A stretch of 64,000 bases of DNA from Syntrophomonas sp. UBA1376 (GTDB taxonomy: Bacteria; Bacillota; Syntrophomonadia; Syntrophomonadales; Syntrophomonadaceae), in NCBI GenBank assembly GCA_002305535.1, contig DBRE01000002.1, forward strand, positions 1 through 64,000, given 5' to 3'. Under the pieces are notes generated by a model. It made no database searches, had not been told where the DNA came from, and saw only the letters and a list, made by a program, of their open reading frames with translations. Made by a program: the position numbers and the translations under genes. Positions 53,430-62,357 of this stretch are shown here, one piece after another (position 1 is the first letter of the stretch; the number at the start of each line of letters is the position of its first letter).

Positions 53430-55451
53430 ATGGACAGGCTGCTGCAAAATGTACAGTATCTTAAAGGGGTGGGGCCACAGCGAAGCAAACTTTTAGCTAA
53501 AATGAACATACATTCTATTTTTGACCTGTTATGGCATTTCCCCCGTACCTATATAGATAGGAGCGTACTGCAACCAACCCATCAACTGGTGACAGGCGAT
53601 CAGGCTGCTATTATAGGCACAGTCTTAACTACTCGTTCTAGCCGCAGTCGCCGGGGCATGACCATAATATCGGCTGCCATCGAATCCCAAGGGATAACCA
53701 TTCAAGCGGTATGGTTCAATCAACCGTTCATGACCGATATATTAAAAAACGGGCGAAAGATTTGGCTGAGTGGTAAAGTCAGAAATGTACTTCCCCCAGA
53801 GATTCACGTTAGCGAATACGAGATGCTGGAATCAGAAGAATCGGTTCCCGGAATCGTACCGGTTTATCATACTACAGAGGGAATCTCCCAAAAGATGTGG
53901 CGATCACTCCTGGAAAGGGTACTGAAAACCTATTTGGGCGATTATCCAGAAATACTGGATCAAAGCCAGCGTCAACACTATGAGTTATGTACCATTCAAG
54001 AAGCGCTGGCTAATATTCATTTTCCCACCGAGGGCAGTGCTTATCAACAGGCTCGCCGGAGGTTGGCTTTCGAAGAATTACTTCTTTTTCAACTGCGCTT
54101 GAGATCATTGGCCGTAGAAGATAACAAGCTTACTGGATTGGTTCATAAAGAAAAAGATGACCTGGTTCAAAAAATCCGGGGCGGATTGTCTTATCAACTA
54201 ACACCAGCCCAAGAGAGGGTAATTGCTGAGATATTCAACGATATGGAATCGCCTTGGATAATGAACCGATTACTGCAGGGTGATGTGGGGGCTGGTAAAA
54301 CTGTAGTGGCGGCTCTGGCCATGGTCAAAGCGGTTTCCAGCGGTTATCAGGCTGCCTTTATGGTACCTACCGAAATACTGGCTCTGCAGCATGGTCAGGC
54401 TCTTACCAATATCCTGTATGGCTCCGGCGTAAAACTGGAACTTTTGACAGGAAGCACTTCGGCTGCAGAGCGCTCCCGTATTTTGGAACTAACCCACCGG
54501 GGAGAAATCGATATATTGGTGGGTACCCACGCACTCATTCAGGAGGGAGTGGCCTTCAAGAAACTGGGGTTGGCCGTTATCGACGAGCAGCATCGGTTCG
54601 GAGTACGACAGCGGGCTGCCTTGCTAGCCAAAGGAGACCACCCTGATACACTCATTATGACGGCTACTCCCATTCCCCGTACTTTGGCCTTGACTGCCTA
54701 TGGAAATCTGGAGATGAGTGTCATCGATCAGCTGCCCCCCGGTAGGATACCGGTCAAGACAAAATCGCTGCCCTATAAAGCCCGTCTGCAAGCCTATAAT
54801 TTTGTCAAACAGGAAATCATAAAGGGAAGGCAAGCCTACGTAGTCTGTCCCCTAGTGGAAGAGTCGGAAAATGTGGATCTGCAGGCAGCGGTAAACTTGC
54901 ACGATGAATTAAGAACCGGCATTTTCAAAGAATATGAAATTGGCCTTCTACATGGTCGATTGCGTTCTGATGAAAAGGAAGAGATCATGAACCGCTTTAA
55001 GGTTGGTGATATTAAGGTATTGGTCACTACTACCGTAGTTGAGGTAGGGGTAGATATAGCCAATGCCAGTGTCATGCTGATCGAACATGCGGAGCGGTTT
55101 GGACTATCCCAACTGCACCAACTGCGAGGCAGGGTGGGGCGCAGTGACCTCCAATCCTATTGTATTCTGCTGGCTGACCCACATACTGAAGAATCCCGGC
55201 AACGCCTGCGGGCTATGGAAACCAGCAATGACGGCTTCTACCTAGCCCAACAGGACTTGATAATTCGGGGACCTGGAGACTTCTGGGGAGTGCGTCAACA
55301 TGGTCTGGATCAACTTAAAATTGCCGACCTTACCAAAGACCTACAGTTAGCTGAAAAGGCACGGCAGTGCTCACGGGAAATAGACCCCCTATCCTTGAGT
55401 AAATACGTCCATGCCCGTTTCCCAATGGTTGAAGGAACAGCTATGAATTGA
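53430..55451 (+). CDS. recG: ATP-dependent DNA helicase RecG
   Basis: Branch-migrating helicase for stalled replication forks and recombination intermediates, 673 residues. The N-terminal wedge domain (about 1-150) starts LKGVGPQRSKLLAKMNI. Helicase motifs: Walker A LQGDVGAGKTVVA (about 284-296), motif II DEQH, motif III TATPIPRT, and motif VI QLRGRVGRSD. Length and order are normal. The ATG follows AAAGGGGGGATGAA. It is 55 bases after the fakA-like gene, behind a terminator. Confidence 0.96.
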   Translation: MDRLLQNVQYLKGVGPQRSKLLAKMNIHSIFDLLWHFPRTYIDRSVLQPTHQLVTGDQAAIIGTVLTTRSSRSRRGMTIISAAIESQGITIQAVWFNQPFMTDILKNGRKIWLSGKVRNVLPPEIHVSEYEMLESEESVPGIVPVYHTTEGISQKMWRSLLERVLKTYLGDYPEILDQSQRQHYELCTIQEALANIHFPTEGSAYQQARRRLAFEELLLFQLRLRSLAVEDNKLTGLVHKEKDDLVQKIRGGLSYQLTPAQERVIAEIFNDMESPWIMNRLLQGDVGAGKTVVAALAMVKAVSSGYQAAFMVPTEILALQHGQALTNILYGSGVKLELLTGSTSAAERSRILELTHRGEIDILVGTHALIQEGVAFKKLGLAVIDEQHRFGVRQRAALLAKGDHPDTLIMTATPIPRTLALTAYGNLEMSVIDQLPPGRIPVKTKSLPYKARLQAYNFVKQEIIKGRQAYVVCPLVEESENVDLQAAVNLHDELRTGIFKEYEIGLLHGRLRSDEKEEIMNRFKVGDIKVLVTTTVVEVGVDIANASVMLIEHAERFGLSQLHQLRGRVGRSDLQSYCILLADPHTEESRQRLRAMETSNDGFYLAQQDLIIRGPGDFWGVRQHGLDQLKIADLTKDLQLAEKARQCSREIDPLSLSKYVHARFPMVEGTAMN

Positions 55452-55535
55452 TGAGATTGGCTTCCTTTTATCTATTGGCATAGTATGTTATTATTTTGGC
55501 ACAGGGAAGGTTCGAACTACTAGGAGGAATATTGC

Positions 55536-57383
55536 ATGTATAAAGCAGAAGACTTCGATAAAAAAGTGATCGATGCGCATAAGCTCATATCCCTCATCAA
55601 ACCAGGAAACCGTATCTTTTTCTCCAGCGGGCCATCCATGCCTGTCCGAGCCGTTGAATTAATCACTACATCGGAAGATCTTCTGGGGTATGATCTGGAA
55701 ATAATTCAAATTGTGGCCGCCGGAGATTACTTTCAAGATGATTCCTTTTTCAGCCGTAATTACCGTTATAAAACCTTTCATAGCGGAGAAACAGCCTTCA
55801 TGGAGGCCTCGTCTGGAAAGAAAGACTATTATCCTGCCAATCTCCTGGAAATACCATATATTTTTGCTATACAAGCCATTGGCATTGATGTGGCAGTAAT
55901 AACCACTTCTCCTCCTGACAAGCGAGGCTATATGAACCTTGGTATCTCCATTGATGCTGCGGATGAAGTAATCAAAAATGCCGGGATTGTTATTGCCGAG
56001 GTAAATCCTAATCTCCCGATCACCTATGGAGATACCCTGATCCATATCGATCAGGTAGATCACGTTTTCTTAAGTGAAGAACCTATGATTGAGAGGGTAA
56101 GAACTCCTTACGATAGTCTTCAGGATCGAATTGGCTGGCATGTAAGCAATCTGATTCAGGATGGCTCCACGGTGGTTATGCACGTGGGGAGAATCTTTGA
56201 CGCCATTGCCCAACATTTAAAAACCAAGAAGAATCTTGGTATCCTTACTAATGTGGTGTCTGATTGGGTCATCGATCTAGTGGAAGCTGGTGCGATCTCG
56301 TTGGAACGTAAACGAGAATTTGGAGGGCAGATAACCACAAGCTATTGTTATGGTACCCAAGAACTCTATGACTATGTGGACTACAATCAGCTTTTCGGAT
56401 TCTATCCTATTACAAAATTGGCTACCCCCCTTTTGATTAGAAGAATTCCCAAACTTATCAGCATCATGAATGTGGAGAAGATCGATGTAACAGCAGCCAG
56501 AGTCCTTGTTTACTCTGGTGACGATCTGCTTTCCGGATACGAGAGCAAGTTTAATTTTGCTGCGGCGACTGCATTCTCAGGCACAGGCAAGGTTATTTTT
56601 GCACTTAAGTCGGTGGATCAAAATGGTGAGAGCAACATTGTCATTTCCCATAATAAGAATCCGGAAAGGGTCAGATCGACTTTGAGTGCTGCCCGATATG
56701 TGGTTACTGAGTATGGAGTTGCCTCTTTGTTTGGCAAGTCGATCAGAGAACGGGTGCTTTCTCTAATCGAAGTTGCTCATCCTGATCATCGGGAAGCTCT
56801 TTTTACGCAGGCCAAAGAGAGAGGATACATTTATCCTGATCAGATATACAGATCGATCGCTGCCAACTATCCTGCCCATCTTGGAACAGTGAAAACCTTC
56901 AAAGACGGATTAGAGCTTATAATCAGGCCCATAAAAGCCTCCGATGAAGACATGATGAGAAGGCTTTTTTACAAATTCTCGGATCGATCGAAATATTATC
57001 GATATTTTACCAGTGTCAAAGTAATGCCCCATGAAAACATGCAGAAGTATCTTAGTGTGGATTATGAAAATATCATGTCAATAGTAGCAGTTCAATTCCA
57101 TGGGAACATAGAAAGGATCGTTGCAGAAGCCCGCTATGCAGCTTATCCGCAAGGCGATAATTATGAGATGGCATTCCTGGTGGACGAGGAATTTCAAGGC
57201 CGAGGCATAGCCACTTATCTGGCGGAATTCCTGATCATGATAGCCCGCGAAAGAGGAATCAAAAAGCTTAGTGCTCTGGTACTATCCCAGAACTCTCAAA
57301 TGCTGGCTGTTTTTGAAAAGCTTTCTGTCAAACCAATAAAACATTATGATGGAGATACGATCGAATTGGAGTTTCTACTGTAG
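55536..57383 (+). CDS. Fused acetyl-CoA hydrolase/CoA-transferase and GNAT acetyltransferase
   Basis: Two-domain protein of 615 residues. Residues 1 to about 430 belong to the acetyl-CoA hydrolase/4-hydroxybutyrate CoA-transferase family: KLISLIKPGNRIFFSSGPSMPV, FGGQITTSYCYGTQELYDYV and TEYGVASLFGKSIRERVLSLIEVAHPDHREALF are its blocks. Residues about 460-610 are a GNAT domain: LIIRPIKASDEDMMRRLFYKF, the acetyl-CoA loop EEFQGRGIATYLAEF and ALVLSQNSQMLAVFEKL. Such fusions are known but of unclear function. A natural idea is protein acylation tied to CoA-thioester state. Single gene; ATG follows AGGAGGAATATT. The CoA-transferase acceptor is unknown. Confidence 0.88.
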   Translation: MYKAEDFDKKVIDAHKLISLIKPGNRIFFSSGPSMPVRAVELITTSEDLLGYDLEIIQIVAAGDYFQDDSFFSRNYRYKTFHSGETAFMEASSGKKDYYPANLLEIPYIFAIQAIGIDVAVITTSPPDKRGYMNLGISIDAADEVIKNAGIVIAEVNPNLPITYGDTLIHIDQVDHVFLSEEPMIERVRTPYDSLQDRIGWHVSNLIQDGSTVVMHVGRIFDAIAQHLKTKKNLGILTNVVSDWVIDLVEAGAISLERKREFGGQITTSYCYGTQELYDYVDYNQLFGFYPITKLATPLLIRRIPKLISIMNVEKIDVTAARVLVYSGDDLLSGYESKFNFAAATAFSGTGKVIFALKSVDQNGESNIVISHNKNPERVRSTLSAARYVVTEYGVASLFGKSIRERVLSLIEVAHPDHREALFTQAKERGYIYPDQIYRSIAANYPAHLGTVKTFKDGLELIIRPIKASDEDMMRRLFYKFSDRSKYYRYFTSVKVMPHENMQKYLSVDYENIMSIVAVQFHGNIERIVAEARYAAYPQGDNYEMAFLVDEEFQGRGIATYLAEFLIMIARERGIKKLSALVLSQNSQMLAVFEKLSVKPIKHYDGDTIELEFLL

Positions 57384-57459
57384 CAGACTCTAATTGATTT
57401 GAAATTAAAATAATTTACTTAAAGTAGATCGAAAATAAAAATATAAATTGGGAATACTA

Positions 57460-57485
57460 ATGAAGCCGGATATTTCCGGCTTCAT
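57460..57485 (+). terminator. Intrinsic terminator of the CoA-transferase/GNAT gene
   Basis: ATGAAGCCGGA-TATT-TCCGGCTTCAT followed by a weak T-run. Confidence 0.65.
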
Positions 57486-57521
57486 TACGTTTTGGAGAAT
57501 GCCCGGAGGTGATTATTGATA

Positions 57522-57647
57522 ATGAAAGAAAAATCATTAGTGGATCAGGTAAATAGCATTGAACATCTTAAATTTGAAATCACTCAGGAGTGCGGTTTAA
57601 AACGAAAAGCAGATAAAAAATGCAAGAAAAATATTAAAAACTCTTGA
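57522..57647 (+). CDS. Small Lys-rich protein (41 aa), possible spore-related gene
   Basis: A 41-residue frame MKEKSLVDQVNSIEHLKFEI...KNS behind GGAGGTGATTA (spacing 11 to the ATG; an in-frame TTG two codons earlier is closer). The C-terminal half is very basic (KRKADKKCKKNIKN) with two Cys. It lies between the CoA-transferase gene and the spore protein gene on the same strand. No family recognised. Support is the ribosome site and composition only. Confidence 0.4.
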   Translation: MKEKSLVDQVNSIEHLKFEITQECGLKRKADKKCKKNIKNS

Positions 57648-57659
57648 AATAACTTCTAG

Positions 57660-57688
57660 GCATAGATGGTCATGCTGCGGACACAATA
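57660..57688 (+). promoter_or_regulatory. Candidate forespore sigma-G promoter of the SASP gene
   Basis: GCATA, 17-base spacer, CACAATA, one base off the sigma-G -10 pattern CATnnTA. It is placed just before the SASP leader. Confidence 0.55.
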
Positions 57689-57720
57689 AGACTACTAAAC
57701 AAAAGGAGGTGAATTACAAC

Positions 57721-57945
57721 ATGGCACAAGGTGGAGGAAGCTCAAATAGGATACTTGTTCCGCAGGCTCGCGCTGCGATGGATCAGTTCAAAATGGAGGC
57801 TGCTCGTGAAGTAGGCGTTACTCTGCAGAATGGTTACAATGGAGATTTGACCACTAGACAGGCTGGCAGCATTGGTGGCCAGATGGTCAAGAAAATGATT
57901 CAGTCTTATGAACAGCAGCTGAGTGGCCAGGGCCCTATGGCATAA
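57721..57945 (+). CDS. Small acid-soluble spore protein, alpha/beta type
   Basis: DNA-binding spore protein of 74 residues that coats and protects forespore DNA. The family blocks are RILVPQARAAMDQFKMEAAREVGV and NGDLTTRQAGSIGGQMVKKMI (shown in part). The stretch KMEAAREVGV sits at the GPR protease cut region, with EAA where EIA or EFA is usual. The ATG follows AAAGGAGGTGAATT; a longer frame begins inside the ribosome site and is not used. The next gene, convergent, is the protease gpr. Confidence 0.95.
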   Translation: MAQGGGSSNRILVPQARAAMDQFKMEAAREVGVTLQNGYNGDLTTRQAGSIGGQMVKKMIQSYEQQLSGQGPMA

Positions 57946-57979
57946 CAACAGGCATTAACTGATTATTCTATCACAAAGC

Positions 57980-58012
57980 AAGCGGATGTTTTTGATCCGC
58001 TTGTTTTCATTT
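57980..58012. terminator. Bidirectional terminator between SASP gene and gpr
   Basis: AAGCGGAT-N7-ATCCGCTT followed by GTTTTCATTTTT on plus. Confidence 0.75.
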
Positions 58013-58028
58013 TTCTATTGATCTCTAA

Positions 58029-58991
58029 TCAGGTAGCATACAATTCCAATTGTTCCTGGGAGATGCCAGGAAAGAGAGAAGACCCTACACCCATGGCAAT
58101 AATACGGGCGCTATTTTCGATGATCTCATCAATTTCTTTAGGAGTGACGCCCAGACTGCCTCCATAAAAAGATACGATCTCCTGGATACTGTTGCGGGAG
58201 CGCAGGTCATCATAAGTCAAGCCGTAATCCAGGCAATAGCGTCTCACGGCTTGATCAGCAATTATGGCTGCATTAACAATGGTTGGACAGCCAATAGCGA
58301 TAACAGGAACTCCCAGACCTTCTTGCGTAATGGCATGCCGGGCATTACCAATACCTGAGCCGGGCTGAATACCGGTATTGGACATTTGGATGGTAGTGCC
58401 AATGCGTTCTACATTTTGAGCGGCCAGGGCATCTACAACTACTAATAAGGCTGGCTTGACACTATCGACCACACCTTTGATTACTTCGAAGGTCTCCAAT
58501 CCAGTAATACCCAGGACTCCGGGAGCTATGCCGCAGGTTGGCCTCATGCCCTCCACCAGAGCTTGTGGGGCATACTGATGATAGTGCCGGGTAATGGGAC
58601 TGTACTCAATGAATTTTGGTCCCAGAGAATCGGGGGTGGCTCTCCAATTACCCAGACCTACCAGAAAAACGGTTTGATCAGATGTCAAATTGTCGCCCAC
58701 TAGCAATTGCATGCTTTTGACCATGGCTTTGATGATTTCTTCCTTCACATAGGGATCATTGATCTTTAAGGGAGGGCATTGGATAGTGACATAAGTACCG
58801 ATAGGTTTACCGATCTTCTGCGCACCGTTTTGATCCTTAATAATTATGGTATTTATCGTGACATGGTTTTCCAGCTCTTCCACACTTTCAATTACACCCT
58901 GGATCTCAACATCAGCAGCTCCGCGTACCATATCCCGGGCCTCAACCGCCAGATCCACCTGAAGATTAAAAGTCTTAACCAGCTCCTGCAT
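58029..58991 (-). CDS. gpr: Spore germination protease GPR
   Basis: Protease of 320 residues that degrades SASPs at germination, made as an inactive zymogen in the forespore. The N-terminal stretch FNLQVDLAVEARDM is the propeptide junction region; GLGNWRATPDSLGPK, YAPQALVEGMRPTCGIAPGVLGITGLET and GSGIGNARHAIT are family blocks. The ATG follows AAAGGAGGGATC. It is convergent with an SASP gene, its own substrate, and has a sigma-G-type promoter. Confidence 0.95.
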   Translation of the reverse strand: MQELVKTFNLQVDLAVEARDMVRGAADVEIQGVIESVEELENHVTINTIIIKDQNGAQKIGKPIGTYVTIQCPPLKINDPYVKEEIIKAMVKSMQLLVGDNLTSDQTVFLVGLGNWRATPDSLGPKFIEYSPITRHYHQYAPQALVEGMRPTCGIAPGVLGITGLETFEVIKGVVDSVKPALLVVVDALAAQNVERIGTTIQMSNTGIQPGSGIGNARHAITQEGLGVPVIAIGCPTIVNAAIIADQAVRRYCLDYGLTYDDLRSRNSIQEIVSFYGGSLGVTPKEIDEIIENSARIIAMGVGSSLFPGISQEQLELYAT

Positions 58992-59013
58992 ATGATCCCT
59001 CCTTTACTCAACT

Positions 59014-59043
59014 TAGTATGTCATTTGTTTATGGTAAATATGC
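59014..59043 (-). promoter_or_regulatory. Sigma-G-type forespore promoter of gpr
   Basis: On the minus strand GCATA, 18-base spacer, CATACTA, a full match to the GHATR/CATWHTA sigma-G consensus, about 25 bases before the gpr start. Confidence 0.7.
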
Positions 59044-59056
59044 TCTGCTGAAAAAT

Positions 59057-59085
59057 AAAATGGCGACTATGAAAGTCGCCATTTT
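59057..59085. terminator. Hairpin upstream of gpr, terminator-like
   Basis: AAAATGGCGACT-N5-AGTCGCCATTTT. No gene ends here on plus, so it may isolate gpr and rsmD. The rest of the 59086-59274 stretch is A/T rich with TATAAT near 59214. Confidence 0.55.
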
Positions 59086-59274
59086 GGGGAGAGGAGAATT
59101 TTGTAAAGTTGTTGGGGAGGGTTTGTTTACCAGACTCTTTTATCTGGCTATCCATATCATTACCTCATTAAGTGGTTTCTATACCCAAAAATAAAAAATA
59201 TTTTATGCTAAAATATAATTGATTTAAGAGGAACAAACCTATACTAAGCGAAGTATTAACGAGGAGACAGTTAT

Positions 59275-59841
59275 TTGCGAGTTATTGCAGGAAAAGCCAA
59301 AGGAAGAAAGCTGCAGGCACCACCAGGGTTGGGCACCCGCCCGATAACCGACATGATAAAGGAAGCTCTGTTCAATATTCTGCAGCCGCAGGTGGTGGGC
59401 AGTGACTTTCTTGATCTATATGCCGGAAGCGGTAGCGTAGGTATAGAGGCCTTAAGCCGCGGTGCTGCCAGTGCAGTTTTTGTGGACAACAGCTTTTCAG
59501 CTACTAAGATAATTCATGATAATCTTAATAAATGCGGTCTACAAGGCGAGGTATATCGCCGAGATGTGTTTGATTTCTTAGTAAGTATGGTTCGCCAAAA
59601 GCGTACCTTCGATATAATATATGCTGATCCACCTTTTACAAATGAAGTTTTGTTTGAACGAACCTTATGCTCTTTGGATAAACATGATTTACTTAATTCC
59701 GGGGGCATGATCATTATCAGAGTGCCCCGGAATACTGAATTGCCTGCCCAATTGAATGGGATCGAAAAGCATCGGAAAAATATTTACGGCGAGTCGGCCT
59801 TATATTTTTATCGTTTAGTTAAAGAGGGAGGTTCCATATGA
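59275..59841 (+). CDS. rsmD: 16S rRNA (guanine(966)-N2)-methyltransferase
   Basis: SAM-dependent methyltransferase of 188 residues. It begins (M)RVIAGKAKGRKLQAPPG, has the SAM motif LDLYAGSGSVGIEALSRGA (about 42-60) and the catalytic YADPPF (about 116-121). It starts with TTG after GAGGAGACAG. Its stop overlaps the ATG of the next gene (ATGA). Bacillus has rsmD (ylbH), coaD, ylbJ, ylbK, ylbM in order; here coaD is missing from this place. Confidence 0.94.
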   Translation: MRVIAGKAKGRKLQAPPGLGTRPITDMIKEALFNILQPQVVGSDFLDLYAGSGSVGIEALSRGAASAVFVDNSFSATKIIHDNLNKCGLQGEVYRRDVFDFLVSMVRQKRTFDIIYADPPFTNEVLFERTLCSLDKHDLLNSGGMIIIRVPRNTELPAQLNGIEKHRKNIYGESALYFYRLVKEGGSI

Positions 59842-60296
59842 TGGAGATTTTTAGAATACTTGATGAGATGGAATTGCTGATCAAAGACAGCAAAAAAGTT
59901 CCTTTATCAAGTGGCAAAGTTGTTGTTGATCCTAATCGTTTTCTGGATCGTATCGATCGAATCAGAGCCATCCTTCCGGAAGAACTGGAAACGGCTCGCT
60001 GTTTGCTGAGGGATAAGGAGCGTATCGTGGAAGAAGCCTGTGCCCAGGCGGAACAGTATGTGGAACACACGCGGGGGCAGGCGGCCAAATTGTTGGATGA
60101 GAATGAAATTACCCGTAATGCTGTGCAAATGGCTGATGATATTATAGCCCGAGCCCAGCAAGTATCCCGAGAAATCCATCAGGATGCTAATGATTATGCC
60201 GAAGGTATTCTATCTCACATGGAAATTGTCTTACGACGCGGTTTGGAAGCTATCAGTATGGGCAAGGAAGAACTTCGCCAGTCTATGGATGAGTAG
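59838..60296 (+). CDS. Coiled-coil protein downstream of rsmD
   Basis: Protein of 152 residues, largely helical. The N-terminal block MMEIFRILDEMELLIKDSKKVPL is followed by a long charged helix (about 45-150) rich in Glu, Arg, Ala and Gln that looks like a coiled coil, resembling V-ATPase E or F-ATPase b stalk subunits. Homologues beside rsmD/coaD in clostridia are labelled ATPase-like without known function. The start overlaps the rsmD stop. The end overlaps the convergent ylbJ by 14 bases. Confidence 0.75.
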   Translation: MMEIFRILDEMELLIKDSKKVPLSSGKVVVDPNRFLDRIDRIRAILPEELETARCLLRDKERIVEEACAQAEQYVEHTRGQAAKLLDENEITRNAVQMADDIIARAQQVSREIHQDANDYAEGILSHMEIVLRRGLEAISMGKEELRQSMDE

Positions 60297-61467
60297 GTTT
60301 TGAGGCTTGCATCACCAGACTCGATAACATCAATACTGCAATTATGATAAGTCCAGCTATCAACGAACAGATAGAATAATACCAGGCATCGAAGGAGTAC
60401 AATATACGATAAGCAGGAATAGCGAGCGAGGGTACTATCTGCAGGGGTTCTATAACCATGATATACCCGATCCAGGTGATTAAAGCGGACAGAGTTAACT
60501 GTATCAACCTGGATAATAAATAAAACCACAGCCGCACTGGTAATCCAGCTACGATGCTCATGACCTGAGCAATAATCGAGAAACCACTAAAACCGATCAC
60601 TATTGATATAGCCACTAGCTTGATGAGAACAGGATCACTGGTTGCAGCAATGGTTCTGCTGCCCAGGGTGATCTCAAAAAACCCTATACCCATACCAAAG
60701 CAGACTGGATAGGAAAAGTTCAGTGATCCTAAGAACCAGGTCAGAAGATGGGCTATATTATCCATCATACCCCAAACCGTAAACATGCGGGTCATAACGG
60801 AGAACAAAACCACAAATCCTCCTATAGCCAGGAGATTATTCACACTGCTGGAAATGGCTTTCCCCAATAAATTCCCTATGCTTTTTTCTTCCTGGCCGAG
60901 TTGCTGCCAAAGACGGTGCAGAGCTTGAACGGGGGTAATATTTGTTAGAGCGGTAGTAGGGGAGGACATTCGTCCCCAAATGAAACCGACAATCAGATTG
61001 GCGGCATAATGGGAAACAGCCAATAGATAACCGAACTGCGGAGACGCCAACATGCCCACCCCAATGGCGCCGATGATGAATAAAGGACTGGAATTGTTCG
61101 TAAAAGACACCAACCGTTCGGTTTCTTGCGAGGTGATCAGTTTTTCTTCCCACAAACGTCGAGAAAGTACGGCACCCATCGGGAATCCTGAAGTATAACC
61201 CATGGCGATGACCAGCGCACTGCATCCAGGTAAACGGAACACAGGCCTCATAATGGGTTCCAATAGAGCACCGATCAATCCAACAAAATGCAGGCTTACC
61301 AACAGATCAGCCACAATAAAGAAGGGCAGGAGAGCTGGAACCAGTATCTGATACCATAGTTCGAAGCCACTAGCTGCTGCCTGTACGGTTTCACGGGGAT
61401 TGATAGCCATAAAGATGGCAAGAATTAAGATTATTATGGCAAATAACATAGAAGAGAATGGTTTCAA
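60283..61467 (-). CDS. ylbJ: Sporulation integral membrane protein YlbJ
   Basis: Membrane protein of 394 residues with about eight to ten helices and nucleoside-recognition (GATE) domains. Blocks VPALLPFFIVADLLV, GYTSGFPMGAVLSRRLWEE, ERLVSFTNNSSPLFIIGAIGVGML and GMGIGFFEITLGSRTIA match YlbJ, needed for spore cortex or heat-resistance steps in Bacillus. It starts with TTG, seven bases after GGAGAT. It is divergent from the patatin gene ylbK, its usual neighbour. Confidence 0.9.
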   Translation of the reverse strand: MKPFSSMLFAIIILILAIFMAINPRETVQAAASGFELWYQILVPALLPFFIVADLLVSLHFVGLIGALLEPIMRPVFRLPGCSALVIAMGYTSGFPMGAVLSRRLWEEKLITSQETERLVSFTNNSSPLFIIGAIGVGMLASPQFGYLLAVSHYAANLIVGFIWGRMSSPTTALTNITPVQALHRLWQQLGQEEKSIGNLLGKAISSSVNNLLAIGGFVVLFSVMTRMFTVWGMMDNIAHLLTWFLGSLNFSYPVCFGMGIGFFEITLGSRTIAATSDPVLIKLVAISIVIGFSGFSIIAQVMSIVAGLPVRLWFYLLSRLIQLTLSALITWIGYIMVIEPLQIVPSLAIPAYRILYSFDAWYYSICSLIAGLIIIAVLMLSSLVMQASKPTHP

Positions 61468-61550
61468 TGTGTTGATCTCCAGCTCTTTTTCATAGATATA
61501 TTAAAATTTGCTGCTGATAGAAGTAACTATTCTAAAAAGGGGGTATCTGA

Positions 61551-62357
61551 TTGAGCAATAAACCATATGTAGCTTTGGTGTTGGGAGCAGGAAGTGCGCG
61601 TGGACTGGCTCACATTGGTGTTATCCAGGTATTACTGGAAAATCAGATTCCCTTTGATATGATCGTGGGTAGCAGTATGGGGGCCATGGTAGGCGGCATA
61701 TATGCCAGCGGAGCGGATATGTACATGTTGGATCATATGATCGAACATATGAATCAAGGATTATTATATGATGTAAACCTGCCTCGCTTAGGGTTTATGG
61801 CTGGCAATAAAATTAACACATTTCTGGATTTGTTGACTAAGAAACAATCTTTTGATCAGTTGCAGACTGCCCTGCTGGTAGTGGCGACGGATCTGGTTAC
61901 TGGTGAACGGGTCGTAATAGAAGAGGGCTCAGTAACCGCTGCTATCCGGGCCAGTATTTCTATTCCGGGAATTTTTCGCCCGGTTCGCGATGGAGATAAA
62001 ATCTTGGTGGACGGGGCAGTAACCGATCGGTTACCTATAACAGTAGCGCGAGAACGAGGAGCTGATCTGATCATAGCAGTGGATGTGACCTTCTGTGAAG
62101 GGAAAAAAGTAGTTATCCGCAATACCTGGGATGTCATAATGACTTCTTTGGATATCATGCAAAAGCAGCAGTTTGATGCCATATCACCTCAGGCTGATAT
62201 TTTAATTCAGCCAGCTGTGGGAGGATATTCACCACGGGATTTCGAATGCTCCCGTGAACTAGTTGATCTCGGTCGAGCGGCGGCCCTGGAAAAAATTCCA
62301 GACATAAAGAATGCTATTCAGCAGTGGGAGATTCAATTCGCAGAGGAGCTGTCGTAA
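61551..62357 (+). CDS. ylbK: Patatin-like phospholipase YlbK
   Basis: Serine hydrolase of 268 residues of the patatin family. The glycine-rich oxyanion loop GAGSARGLAHIGVIQ (about 12-26), the nucleophile in VGSSMGAMVGG (about 41-51) and the Asp of the dyad in DGAVTDRLP are present. It is probably cytoplasmic or membrane-associated; no signal peptide. Its start lies after AAAAGGGGGTATC. The last 44 bases overlap the end of the convergent tmcAL gene. Confidence 0.9.
   Translation: MSNKPYVALVLGAGSARGLAHIGVIQVLLENQIPFDMIVGSSMGAMVGGIYASGADMYMLDHMIEHMNQGLLYDVNLPRLGFMAGNKINTFLDLLTKKQSFDQLQTALLVVATDLVTGERVVIEEGSVTAAIRASISIPGIFRPVRDGDKILVDGAVTDRLPITVARERGADLIIAVDVTFCEGKKVVIRNTWDVIMTSLDIMQKQQFDAISPQADILIQPAVGGYSPRDFECSRELVDLGRAAALEKIPDIKNAIQQWEIQFAEELS

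Noticed and set aside
55470..55520. TTGGCA/TGGCAC elements before the CoA-transferase/GNAT gene as a sigma-54 site
   Set aside because: TGGCAC is present but no TTGC follows at the required distance.
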